A DNA stretch of 64,000 bases, taken from the NCBI GenBank assembly GCA_938022205.1, contig CALIEB010000002.1:216866-280865 (forward strand). Direction: 5' to 3'. Positions 24,908-32,966 of this stretch are shown here, piece by piece. Origin of the DNA: an uncultured Anaerolineae bacterium (GTDB lineage Bacteria; Chloroflexota; Anaerolineae; Aggregatilineales; Phototrophicaceae). The notes under the pieces are model-generated. The model saw only the letters and a list, made by a program, of their open reading frames with translations, was not told the DNA's origin and did no database searches. The position numbers were made by a program, and so were the translations under genes. How positions within the stretch are numbered: position 1 is the stretch's first letter; every line of letters starts with the position of its first letter.

Positions 24908-25974
24908 TCCTGCAGTGTTATCGGTTGTGAACGAATGACTTTGGACTTCAGCTGTCCGCAGCCCGCGTCAATGTCAATGCCGCGTCGCACGCGCACGGTC
25001 GCCGACACGCCGTACTGTGCCAGCACGCGCACAAACGCCTCAATCCTGCGCGCGTCGGCAGGCATGCCCGCGTAACCGCCTGTCGGGTTCAACGGAATAA
25101 TGTTGACGTGGCATAACAACCCTTGCAACAGCGCACCGAGCTTGTGCGCCTCTTCTAGGGTGTCATTTTCGCCGGCAATCGCCGCCCATTCGAACGTCAC
25201 GCGGCGATTTGTCTTTTCAACGTAGTAGCGACAGGCAGCGAGCAGCTCTGCCAAGTTCCAGCGTTTGTTGACCGGCAGCAAGCGTTCGCGCTCGGCATCG
25301 GTTGCCTTGTGCAGGCTTATCGCCAGCGTCACTTGCAAGCCTTCGTCGGCGAAACGACGGATTTGCGGCACAAGCCCAACGGTGCTAATGGTGATATGGC
25401 GCGCGCCGATGCCCAGCCGCTCCATCATCAGCCGCACCGCCGCTAGCACCGCGTCGTAGTTGTGGAACGGCTCGCCCATGCCCATCAGCACGACGTTGCT
25501 CAGGCGGTCGCCCTGCCGCGCCAACTCGCGGGCAAAGCGCATGGCTTGCTCGAAGATTTCGCCTGCCGTCAAGTGACGCGCAAAGCCCATTTGCCCTGTC
25601 GCACAGAACACGCAACCCATCGCGCAGCCCGCTTGCGAGGAAATGCAAGCAGTGCGGCGGTGGTCATCGTAAGGCATCAACACCGTTTCAACCAGCTGCC
25701 CGTCGTGTAGCCGATACAGCCGCTTGGTTGTGCCGTCTTGGCTATGCTGCTCGGTCTCTAACGCCAGCGTGCCAAGACACGCCTCCACTTGCAAGCGGTC
25801 ACGCAGCGACTTCGGCAAGTTCGCCATCTCGGCGAAGCTGTCCACACGCGCGTCGTAAAGCCACGCCCAAAGCTGTTTGGCGCGAAAGCGCGGCTCTCCC
25901 CACTGCTGCAACAGTGCCTCAAGCTCAGGCAGCTCCAACGTGTACAAATCTAGCGGTTTCTGCGCCACAGCCAC
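24904..25974 (-). CDS. rlmN: 23S rRNA (adenine(2503)-C(2))-methyltransferase RlmN
   Basis: A radical-SAM enzyme that methylates C2 of A2503 in 23S rRNA and of A37 in some tRNAs. At 356 residues it has the normal length. The [4Fe-4S] motif CxxxCxxC is at Cys117, Cys121 and Cys124 (GCAMGCVFCATG). The resolving/methyl-carrying Cys is in IDAGCGQLKSKV near residue 339. The GEPFHNYDAV and NPTGGYAGMP substrate blocks are present. Translation probably starts at GTG (GTGGCTGTG), with GGGGGT just upstream, and overlaps the preceding gene by 25 nt. RlmN, unlike Cfr, does not itself give antibiotic resistance. Confidence 0.95.
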   Translation of the reverse strand: MAVAQKPLDLYTLELPELEALLQQWGEPRFRAKQLWAWLYDARVDSFAEMANLPKSLRDRLQVEACLGTLALETEQHSQDGTTKRLYRLHDGQLVETVLMPYDDHRRTACISSQAGCAMGCVFCATGQMGFARHLTAGEIFEQAMRFARELARQGDRLSNVVLMGMGEPFHNYDAVLAAVRLMMERLGIGARHITISTVGLVPQIRRFADEGLQVTLAISLHKATDAERERLLPVNKRWNLAELLAACRYYVEKTNRRVTFEWAAIAGENDTLEEAHKLGALLQGLLCHVNIIPLNPTGGYAGMPADARRIEAFVRVLAQYGVSATVRVRRGIDIDAGCGQLKSKVIRSQPITLQE

Positions 25975-27413
25975 ACCCCCAACAAGAACAGCAAAACTAC
26001 GCCTAGTATACCACCAGCGAACAGCACGGCGTTATCGCCAGTGATGCCAAGCGGCACGGGTACGGCAGGCTCGGGCAATGGCGTGGCGCGCACGGTAAAG
26101 CCGCTAGGCGGCAACGGTGTCACGGTAGCGGTCGGGGGGATGCGCGTGCGCGTCGGACGCGGCGTGGCGGTTGCGTCATCCGTAGCGGTCGGCGAAGGCG
26201 GCAGCGGTGACGCGGTGGCGGTGGGTGAAGGCGTAAATGTGGCGGTCGGCGTAGCGGTCACTGGCTGGTAGATGCTGTAGCCATAGGCTTGCGCGGCGCG
26301 TGCGCTGTAAAGCCACGACTGCCACGAGGGCAGGAGCGCACTCGCGTCCGCCCCACTCAAGCGCGCAAACGCCGCCTCAAACGGCACGCTGCCCGCCTCG
26401 CGTAAGGTCTTTAGCGCGGCTGGCACGCCAAACTTGTCCATCAAGTACAACAGCAGGCTTTCCGCCTGCGCCTGCCAAAGCACGCGCTGCTGTGGGTCGT
26501 CTGGCACGGTCGCCATCTGCGCCAGCGTGAGCGGATGCTGCACGCGCAGCATTTGGCGCAGCAAGTCCGGCTGGTCGTAGCGTGGATAGGGCTTGTAAAG
26601 CTGAATAGTCGCCGCGCGCAGCCATGCTGGGGGCGCGTCATCGTTCCAAAACGGCGCGTAAAACGTGGTCACAAGCGTGTTCATCGCGGCATCTAGCCAA
26701 GCGGTTTCGCCGTTAAAGACCTCAACGCGGTAGTCGGCGAACAAGCGGTTAATGCGTGCCTCGTCGCAGCGTTCGGTAATCTCGTCAGCCTTAAAGCGAT
26801 ACGTGACAATCGCCACGCCGTCCGCGTCGCGGTTGCAACCCAACGGCAGCTGCTCGCTGTAAAGCAGCCAACGCAGTGCGGGGCGCGCGCCGGTTTCAGC
26901 GGCAAGGCGGTCGTAAATCGGCAGCAGCGCAGCGTGCAAGCGCGCCACGTCCAAGCCATCAATGCCCTGCGGCGCGGTCAGCGTCAGCGTCTGGTCGTCG
27001 TTGGCGACGCGCTCCCACGCCGGCACGCGCTCGTCCTGATAGACTAGCTCGCCTTCTACCAGCGCGACCTCATCGCGCACGGTAACAAGCTGCCACGTGT
27101 ACGCAATGGTGTCACCGAGCGCGAGCGGCAAGCTGCTGGGGATATTCCAGCGATAGTTGGCGACAACGTACTCTTTGGCAAAAGCAAAAGGCACGTCACG
27201 CGGCATGTCCACGACGAGCGGCGCGCCCACAGGCGGCGCAATCGTCAGCACAGCGCGTGCGACCTCTGCGCCGGGCAAGGCAACGCTAGCCTCAAAGATA
27301 ATCGCGTGTGGGAACACCAGCTGTGTGAGCGTATCATAAGCAAATGGCACGTCGGTTTGGGCGCGCACAACCCACGCCACCCACAAGCAAAGCAACAGCA
27401 GCAAACGTTTCAT
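25950..27413 (-). CDS. Secreted, membrane-anchored peptidase-MA-like protein lacking HExxH
   Basis: A 487-residue protein with an N-terminal signal peptide (~1-18), a beta-rich region (~25-130) and a helical region (~150-370). A Pro/Thr/Ala-rich linker (~375-445, TPSPTATASPLPPSPT) and a C-terminal transmembrane helix (~460-483, ending WRRNR) follow. The helical region resembles the peptidase MA-like domain found in Anaerolineae: APPAWLRAATIQLY corresponds to the PxWLxEGLA segment after the zinc helix. Where HExxH should lie there is AAMNTLVTTF, so the active site looks lost. It is presumably an extracellular structural or binding protein. Its start overlaps the CPBP protease stop by 4 nt. The family call is inference from pattern, not alignment. 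Confidence 0.65.
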   Translation of the reverse strand: MKRLLLLLCLWVAWVVRAQTDVPFAYDTLTQLVFPHAIIFEASVALPGAEVARAVLTIAPPVGAPLVVDMPRDVPFAFAKEYVVANYRWNIPSSLPLALGDTIAYTWQLVTVRDEVALVEGELVYQDERVPAWERVANDDQTLTLTAPQGIDGLDVARLHAALLPIYDRLAAETGARPALRWLLYSEQLPLGCNRDADGVAIVTYRFKADEITERCDEARINRLFADYRVEVFNGETAWLDAAMNTLVTTFYAPFWNDDAPPAWLRAATIQLYKPYPRYDQPDLLRQMLRVQHPLTLAQMATVPDDPQQRVLWQAQAESLLLYLMDKFGVPAALKTLREAGSVPFEAAFARLSGADASALLPSWQSWLYSARAAQAYGYSIYQPVTATPTATFTPSPTATASPLPPSPTATDDATATPRPTRTRIPPTATVTPLPPSGFTVRATPLPEPAVPVPLGITGDNAVLFAGGILGVVLLFLLGVWLWRRNR

Positions 27414-28360
27414 AAGTCAAACACCCCCACAAGCAGAAACGGAATCACGTTGTAGACGCTGTGCGCGACGATGGCGGCAAGCGTGCCGTAGCGCACACGC
27501 AGCCAGCCGTAGCCCAGCGTGACTGCCAAAATCAGCAGCGCGGCAGGCGTGAGCGTGTACTGCGTGTGCATGAGCGTAAAGTAGACGCTAGTTGCCCACA
27601 CGCCGAAGATAGGCTGAAGCGCGCCGCGATAGAGGATTTCTTCGCCTACGCCGGCACATACCGCCATCAACACCCCGAGCGCAAGGTCAGCGCGAAAGCT
27701 CAAGAAGATTTGCTCGGCGGCACGTGTTTGCTCGGCGTAAAGCTCAGGCGGCACGAGAGCTTGCCACACCAGATTGGCTGCGAACACGCCGACATAGCAC
27801 AACACACCAAATGCCACGCCTGTGCCAAGCTCACGCACGGTGGGCATCGCCAAGCTCAGTCGCCGCAGCGTTTCGGCAGGCGTGCGCCGCATCATAAAGC
27901 CCACGCCACCCAGTGCGACCAGCACGTACAGCCCCATCATCAGCAACAGCGCGTTGGCACTAGGTGTTTGCGCGGCGGCACTTTCGGCGTAGCCCGCTAT
28001 GCCGCCCGCACTAGCGAAGCTGAGGAGCTGCACGGCAAGCTGGCTCGTTGCCAAGACCAACGCAACGGTATGCACAGCGGAATGCGGGTGATAACCTGTA
28101 CGCCCGAGCCAGCGTTTGAGCGCGTAGCGCGCTGCTTCGCTGCGCACGAGCGCGATGTTAGCGACAATCAGGGCGAGTAGGCACGCCGCTAGCAGCACAT
28201 CGCCCGTCTCGGGCAACGTGAGCAAGACAAATGCCGCTAGCACCGTCAGCGCGAGATACAGCATCTGACGCACGGTAGCGGCATGCGCGCCCACACGCAC
28301 CTGTTCGTTGGCAAAGAAAACCAGCCCTGCTAAGTAAAGTGTGGCGATGATGAGTTCCAT
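27410..28360 (-). CDS. CPBP family intramembrane metalloprotease
   Basis: A 316-residue polytopic membrane protein with about eight helices. The CPBP/Abi motifs are present: EEILYRGA (motif 1, the catalytic Glu pair and Arg), HTQYTLTPAAL (motif 2 His) and HSVYNVIPF (motif 3 His/Asn). Relatives include the Rce1-type CAAX proteases; in bacteria the substrates are mostly unknown. The longest open frame starts 35 codons further upstream, but that stretch overlies the tRNA promoter and has an unconserved sequence. The ATG at 28360 leads straight into the first membrane helix and is preferred. It is co-transcribed with the following secreted protein (4-nt overlap). Confidence 0.85.
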   Translation of the reverse strand: MELIIATLYLAGLVFFANEQVRVGAHAATVRQMLYLALTVLAAFVLLTLPETGDVLLAACLLALIVANIALVRSEAARYALKRWLGRTGYHPHSAVHTVALVLATSQLAVQLLSFASAGGIAGYAESAAAQTPSANALLLMMGLYVLVALGGVGFMMRRTPAETLRRLSLAMPTVRELGTGVAFGVLCYVGVFAANLVWQALVPPELYAEQTRAAEQIFLSFRADLALGVLMAVCAGVGEEILYRGALQPIFGVWATSVYFTLMHTQYTLTPAALLILAVTLGYGWLRVRYGTLAAIVAHSVYNVIPFLLVGVFDL

Positions 28361-28427
28361 TCGCTGCCCCAAAGCACATCTTATGGAGTTAACTATAGCG
28401 AATATTGCGCGGTAAGCCATATCAGGA

Positions 28428-28456
28428 TTGACCAACGCGCGCAGCTGTGCTATATT
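28428..28456 (+). promoter_or_regulatory. Promoter of the tRNA-Ser pair
   Basis: TTGACC (28428-28433), 17-nt spacer, TATATT (28451-28456). It lies 27 nt upstream of the first tRNA, giving a short 5' leader to be trimmed by RNase P. Confidence 0.78.
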
Positions 28457-28483
28457 GTGCTGCACCGCACAACCACAGGCATT

Positions 28484-28570
28484 GGAGAGGTGGCCGAGTG
28501 GTTTAAGGCAGCGGTCTTGAAAACCGCCGTATCTGCAAGGGTACCGTGGGTTCGAATCCCACTCTCTCCG
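28484..28570 (+). tRNA. tRNA-Ser (anticodon UGA)
   Basis: An 87-nt class II tRNA. Acceptor GGAGAGG pairs with TCTCTCC (one G-U), with discriminator G as expected for serine. The anticodon loop is CTTGAAA (TGA). There is a long variable arm, and the T-loop is GGTTCGAATCC. The 3' CCA is not encoded. Confidence 0.96.
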
Positions 28571-28583
28571 TCGCAGTAGCTAT

Positions 28584-28671
28584 GGGGAGGTGCCAGAGTG
28601 GACGATTGGGAACGCCTGCTAAGCGTTTGTACGCCTAAAGCGTACCGCAGGTTCGAATCCTGTCCTCCCCG
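28584..28671 (+). tRNA. tRNA-Ser (anticodon GCU)
   Basis: An 88-nt class II tRNA, 13 nt after the first. Acceptor GGGGAGG pairs with CCTCCCC, with discriminator G. The anticodon stem-loop is AACGC-CTGCTAA-GCGTT (GCT). There is a long variable arm, and the T-loop is GGTTCGAATCC. CCA is not encoded. Confidence 0.95.
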
Positions 28672-28678
28672 CACACAC

Positions 28679-28711
28679 AAAAAGCACCGTCAGCAATGGC
28701 GGTGCTTTTTT
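28679..28711 (+). terminator. Rho-independent terminator of the tRNA pair
   Basis: An 11-bp stem (AAAAAGCACCG / CGGTGCTTTTT) with a 10-nt loop and a T6 run, 7 nt after the second tRNA. Confidence 0.93.
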
Positions 28712-28862
28712 GTTGTGACCAATTGTTTTTGCTCTTAATTCAATCGGTTTTCTTAACAAATATTTAATTCATTTCACAGTACTTAAAGACTTAATTGATG
28801 TATAATCGATATTGTATGCTTCAATTTTAATATCGTTAAATAAAATAAAAAGGATAATATCA

Positions 28863-30878
28863 ATGAAACAATTGCTGAAGTTGCATATTGTTATGCTGCT
28901 TTTATCTACATGCTGGGCTGCCCTTGTCACTGCACAAGAAGCGGTATCCCTGTCAGGGTTACCCACTTGCTCTGACCAGCACAAAAGCAAGTGGATAGGT
29001 TACTATGAGATTATCTTCGACGGGCTGCCCGATATGTACGATTTTCCTTGGCTTACGTCTGATCTCATTCATCCTGGCATGGCTGTTCATCCACCCCGCC
29101 AACACCCTGCGGTTCTTCTGATGGGTCCTGAATGTGATGATAAATTTGTGTGGTGGTTCGTTGAGTTCGAAGACACGGGAAACATGGGTTGGATTGTTGA
29201 GCAGCGTGTTCCTAAAGCAACACCTGTAGGACAGCGTCATCTTCCCCCTGAACTTCTACAAGCTCCATCCGCAAGTCCAACGCCCCAGCCAAGTCCAACG
29301 CCTAGCATACCCTCACCACGTCAACTAACCTCAGCAGCACTAGGCGATGTTCTCTTTGAAGAATCTTTCGCTAACAATAACAACGGTTGGTTTGTGAGCA
29401 ATGAAATAAGTATCCGCAATGGTGCCATAAACCTACAATTGTCAGGACGTAACGCCCCTTTATTTACCAACACAAGCATCGACTTTCCGCTATATGAACC
29501 ATACCAGCTATCTTTTGACATCTTTGACGGCGACTGTAGTACAAGATGCGCGCTCGAAATTCTCTTCAACGTGCGCTTAAACAGCAGAGGCGAGCTTGTA
29601 CACAATCGCATTGAGTACTACTACGGATCACCCTACGGAAGAAATGTGGGATTAGCGATATGGCGTGGGTTTGCTGACGATAACCTTAGGCGGCGTTTTG
29701 AAACTGAAGACCGTCGTGCTGTAAAGGTTAATGTTTTTGATGGTGCAAAACACACAGTCAAAATTATTGTTGATGAAGGGCAAACCACACTTCTCATTAA
29801 CGATCTCGTCATCAGCACGCTTTATTCCCGCATTGTACCCATAGGTGGTAATATCGGTTTCGGTATCAACCGACGCGATCAAGGCAGCACAGCCCGTATC
29901 GCATTTGATAATGTGCGGATAACACACGGTGCAGGAACAATAGGCACATCACTAACAGCTCAATCATCGGTCCCGCTGAATAAAACGGTCATTGCGCATA
30001 ACTTGGGAATAGCCATTCCCATACCTGAAACATGGCAATCCATACGTACAGGCAACAGCTTTAGCTTCAACGTCGGCAGGCTAAGTAGTGGTAATGAGCT
30101 TGTAGTGTCAGCAGAATTCAGCGCAAGTCGCATGTTTGATGCCCGTACTGTACAAGATGTTGCGCGCACTTCATTTACTTCAGGTGTCGGAACTTTTACA
30201 AGCATTGAGTTAAACGGCGTTGAGATGCTCAAAGCTGATATAATCCTGCAAAACGAGGTACGCGGAGCAGCTTTTGTGCGAAAAATGCGCGACAACTACT
30301 TCTTAATATTTCTGACAGCCGCAAACTCACGCCAGCACTGGTTAGACAGTCAAACAACCGCCTATGCCGTTATAAGTGGTATACGCATAGCAACCGATTC
30401 AGAACTGCGCCAAAACCAACCACAACTAGCCATAAACAATCTTGCAAATGGACGCAATACTAACGTGGGTGGATTTAGTATGACGCTACCCGAATACGCG
30501 ACCGCATCGCCATCGCCGTTATCGCTGGTGACAGGTTTAGCCAACATGGGAACGGGTTATGACATTCGCAATAGCACCGCTTGGGACGGCTCACTACGCT
30601 TTTGGACATTTAATAGCGGTTATAGCAGCTTTTTGAATGCTGTGCGCACATTGTCTCCCTATGGGCTTACCACAGCAAATGTTCAGTGGCAGCATGTGCA
30701 ATTAGGCGATAAAGCAGCACTCATCATGCGTTTAAGCGGCGTGGTTAACTTTTATGGCGTTTTTAGGGTAGGATCTGACGGAAAAGGTGTCGCGTTTATT
30801 TTAGAATCACCCCAAACGATTTCTACATCAACGCAAAATACCATTAACGCGATAGCTGCATCGGTTAGCTTGCGTTGA
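28863..30878 (+). CDS. Large secreted protein with lectin-like and tandem C-terminal modules, AT-rich
   Basis: A 671-residue protein of unknown function. It has a signal peptide (~1-24), a Cys-containing N-terminal domain (~25-130) and a short Pro/Ser/Thr linker (SASPTPQPSPTPSIPSP). A beta-sandwich-like domain (~165-360) resembles LamG/DUF1080 folds (VLFEESFANNNNGWF ... IAFDNVRIT). Two roughly 130-residue modules follow, each opening with a PsbP-like pattern (IPIPETWQSI and MTLPEYATAS). The ATG at 28863 is chosen because AAAGGA precedes it and the signal peptide begins there. Base composition and codon use are visibly AT-richer than the flanking genes, and the gene lies just downstream of two tRNA genes, so recent acquisition is possible. 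The domain calls are impressions, not alignments. Confidence 0.7.
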   Translation: MKQLLKLHIVMLLLSTCWAALVTAQEAVSLSGLPTCSDQHKSKWIGYYEIIFDGLPDMYDFPWLTSDLIHPGMAVHPPRQHPAVLLMGPECDDKFVWWFVEFEDTGNMGWIVEQRVPKATPVGQRHLPPELLQAPSASPTPQPSPTPSIPSPRQLTSAALGDVLFEESFANNNNGWFVSNEISIRNGAINLQLSGRNAPLFTNTSIDFPLYEPYQLSFDIFDGDCSTRCALEILFNVRLNSRGELVHNRIEYYYGSPYGRNVGLAIWRGFADDNLRRRFETEDRRAVKVNVFDGAKHTVKIIVDEGQTTLLINDLVISTLYSRIVPIGGNIGFGINRRDQGSTARIAFDNVRITHGAGTIGTSLTAQSSVPLNKTVIAHNLGIAIPIPETWQSIRTGNSFSFNVGRLSSGNELVVSAEFSASRMFDARTVQDVARTSFTSGVGTFTSIELNGVEMLKADIILQNEVRGAAFVRKMRDNYFLIFLTAANSRQHWLDSQTTAYAVISGIRIATDSELRQNQPQLAINNLANGRNTNVGGFSMTLPEYATASPSPLSLVTGLANMGTGYDIRNSTAWDGSLRFWTFNSGYSSFLNAVRTLSPYGLTTANVQWQHVQLGDKAALIMRLSGVVNFYGVFRVGSDGKGVAFILESPQTISTSTQNTINAIAASVSLR

Positions 30879-30882
30879 ACGA

Positions 30883-30920
30883 ATTCGGGTTAAGCCTACT
30901 CCTACGGGTTTAACCCGAAT
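30883..30920. terminator. Hairpin between convergent genes
   Basis: An 11-bp perfect stem (ATTCGGGTTAA / TTAACCCGAAT) with a 16-nt loop, followed by CTTATTATC on the plus strand. It sits between the secreted protein and the SDR and probably terminates transcription from either side. Confidence 0.65.
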
Positions 30921-30937
30921 CTTATTATCACTCTTGC

Positions 30938-31753
30938 CTATTCCCTCAGCAACCATTTCATCTGGTTGTACATAAAGCGCGTGGCAGCAAGGGGATTGAA
31001 GCGATAGAACAAGTTCATAAGCCTTGAGTCACGCCCGACGTAGACCTGAAACTGGTCGCGCTCCATGCCGCGCACGATGATTTCGGCGGCGGTTTCGGCA
31101 GGCAAAGGCGGCATGTTGCGCGATTTCTCGCTTACTTCAGGTGCCGGCATGTCAATCGTCACGTTGGAGTTCTGCGTGATGTTGGTTGCCACCGAGCCGG
31201 GAAAAACCACCGTCACGCGCACAGGCGTGTTGGTAAGCTCAGCGTACAAGCCTTCGGTAAGCAGCTTCACGGCGGCTTTGGACGCGCCGTACAGCGTCTG
31301 TCCGGGCACTGGGAAAAAGCCCGCCATGCTCGAAATGTTGACAATGTGCGCCGCTGGGCGTTGCAACAAGTGCGGCAGAAATGCCTTCGTCATGTAAATT
31401 ACGCCGTAGAGGTTGACGTTCAGCACGCGCTCGATAGCGTCGTAATCCAGCTGATGCAAGCGAACAAAGGGCTGGATGATGCCAGCGTTGTTGATGATGC
31501 CGTCCACGCTGCCATGCGCTGCGATAACCGCTTCGGGCAGTGCCGCAACAGCGGCTTTGTCGGTCACGTTGAGCGTATGCAAGCTCAAGCGTTCACGTAG
31601 GCTGCCAGCGAGCTGCCCCGTCTCTTCTAAGGTTTGCGCGTTCAAGTCAGCAGCAGCGACCGATGCTCCCTTCTGCAGCAGGTGCAATGTCAGCGCGCGC
31701 CCGATGCCACTGCCTGCTCCCGTCACCACGATTACTTTGCTTTTTACGTGCAT
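30938..31753 (-). CDS. Short-chain dehydrogenase/reductase
   Basis: A 271-residue classical SDR with an NAD(P)-binding Rossmann fold. The glycine motif TGAGSGIG is at residues 11-18, followed by NNAG (~88-91). The catalytic Ser is at ~141, with Tyr155 and Lys159 in YGASK. An acidic residue at the end of strand 2 (AAADLNAQ) suggests NAD(H) preference. It is translated from a strong AAGGAGG site. It is divergent from the second liv-type operon, so it could act on the same imported substrate (for example a hydroxy- or ketoacyl compound), but that is speculation from position. Confidence 0.92.
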   Translation of the reverse strand: MHVKSKVIVVTGAGSGIGRALTLHLLQKGASVAAADLNAQTLEETGQLAGSLRERLSLHTLNVTDKAAVAALPEAVIAAHGSVDGIINNAGIIQPFVRLHQLDYDAIERVLNVNLYGVIYMTKAFLPHLLQRPAAHIVNISSMAGFFPVPGQTLYGASKAAVKLLTEGLYAELTNTPVRVTVVFPGSVATNITQNSNVTIDMPAPEVSEKSRNMPPLPAETAAEIIVRGMERDQFQVYVGRDSRLMNLFYRFNPLAATRFMYNQMKWLLRE

Positions 31754-32099
31754 GGCAAACCTCCTTATGTTCTTATACTTTCAGTATACCCGCAAACAAG
31801 GCAAAGGCATATAAGACCAATGACGCGAGCAGCGCAAGCGCGTGCCGTAAGTAGAATAGCCTAACAAACCTTATCGTGGTTACTTATCTTTTAATATTAA
31901 CACGTTTATTTCTGCTCAAAGAAGTCATAAAAATTCTAATTTTCAACGAAAAATAATTCAAAATTTGCGCTTGATAGCTTGCGAATTCGCGTAATGTGTG
32001 TTAGACTGTAATGGTATTCTCATTTTAGACATACTTTTTCTGCTCAAGTGCTTGGCGTGAGCAACCACGATTAAATATATTCACAGAATAGACTTGATT
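31754..32099. promoter_or_regulatory. 346-bp AT-rich divergent control region (SDR / second liv-type operon)
   Basis: No gene is seen here. For the plus strand the best promoter is TTGGCG (32052-32057), 18 nt, TATATT (32076-32081), which would leave a very short leader before the ATG at 32100. A weaker alternative is TTGCGA (31979-31984), 17 nt, TAGACT (32002-32007). A perfect 10-bp palindrome GCGAATTCGC (31981-31990) overlaps the latter. An interrupted repeat GCTCA/TGAGC (32042-32046 and 32058-32062) overlaps the former -35. Either could be an operator. A TATACT -10-like box faces the SDR. Confidence 0.45.
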
Positions 32100-32918
32100 A
32101 TGGCTTTTTTATCACGATTTGACCGACCCTACGAAGCCCAAAGACCTCCTGTTCACCCTCTCATTATTGACAAAATTTCGCTTAACTTTGGTGGCGTACG
32201 CGCCCTCAACGAGATTAGCCTGCGCGTTGACCCGGGGCAGATTTTCGCCATCATCGGACCGAACGGGGCGGGCAAGACCAGCTTGCTGAACTGCATCAAC
32301 GCCCTCTATCGACCGCAAATGGGTCACATCATGTACGGTGACGTTGACCTCGTCAAAGTGCCACCGCATCGCCTGCCCCGCTTAGGCGTTGCTCGCGCGT
32401 TCCAAAACATCGAGCTGTTTAGCCACATGAGCGTGTTGGATAACCTCATGCTAGGGCGACACATCTACATGAAGAAGAACTTGCTGCAAGCTCTCTTCTA
32501 TTGGGGCGCGGGTCAGCGCGAAGAAATTGAGCATCGTCGCTTTGTCGAATATGTCATCGACTTGTTGGAGATTCAAAGCATCCGCAAGGCGACCGTTGGC
32601 TCGCTGGCTTACGGGCTGCAAAAACGTGTCGAACTAGGGCGCGCCCTCAGCCTTAACCCCACCCTCATTCTGTTGGATGAACCAATGGCGGGCATGAACA
32701 CCGAAGAAAAAGAGGACATGGCGCGCTATATCCTGGACATCCGCGAGGAATGGGGCATCACCGTCGTGCTGATTGAGCATGATATGGGTGTCGTGATGGA
32801 TATCTCCGACCAAATAGCGGTACTAGAATTTGGTCGTTTGATTGCCGTTGGAAAGCCTGAAGAGGTGCGCAGCAACCCAGAGGTTATTCGCGCCTATCTA
32901 GGTCAGGAATACAGCTAA
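32100..32918 (+). CDS. Liv-type ABC transporter ATPase (LivG-like, second cluster)
   Basis: A 272-residue ATPase. Walker A is GPNGAGKTS, the signature-like block is LAYGLQKRVELGRALS (LivG-style, without LSGGQ), Walker B is LILLDEPMAGMN, and the H-loop is IEHDM. A long Q-loop insert, HIYMKKNLLQALFYWGAG, is typical of the cluster type found with acyl-CoA synthetases. The ATG at 32100 is used; an upstream TTG is less likely. No clear ribosome-binding site is seen, in keeping with a very short leader. It is the first gene of the six-gene cluster. Confidence 0.92.
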   Translation: MAFLSRFDRPYEAQRPPVHPLIIDKISLNFGGVRALNEISLRVDPGQIFAIIGPNGAGKTSLLNCINALYRPQMGHIMYGDVDLVKVPPHRLPRLGVARAFQNIELFSHMSVLDNLMLGRHIYMKKNLLQALFYWGAGQREEIEHRRFVEYVIDLLEIQSIRKATVGSLAYGLQKRVELGRALSLNPTLILLDEPMAGMNTEEKEDMARYILDIREEWGITVVLIEHDMGVVMDISDQIAVLEFGRLIAVGKPEEVRSNPEVIRAYLGQEYS

Positions 32919-32966
32919 ACGCCTTACCCAACTCATTTGCACACAACGAAGGAGGACGGGCTACCT

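Noticed and set aside
28361..28465. 35-codon N-terminal extension of the CPBP protease
   Set aside because: The stretch coincides with the tRNA promoter on the other strand and precedes the first membrane helix without conserved sequence; the ATG at 28360 is a better start.
28484..28900. Integration site (att) at the tRNA-Ser 3' end
   Set aside because: No second copy of the tRNA 3' sequence was found around 30.9 kb and no integrase is present; only base composition hints at transfer.
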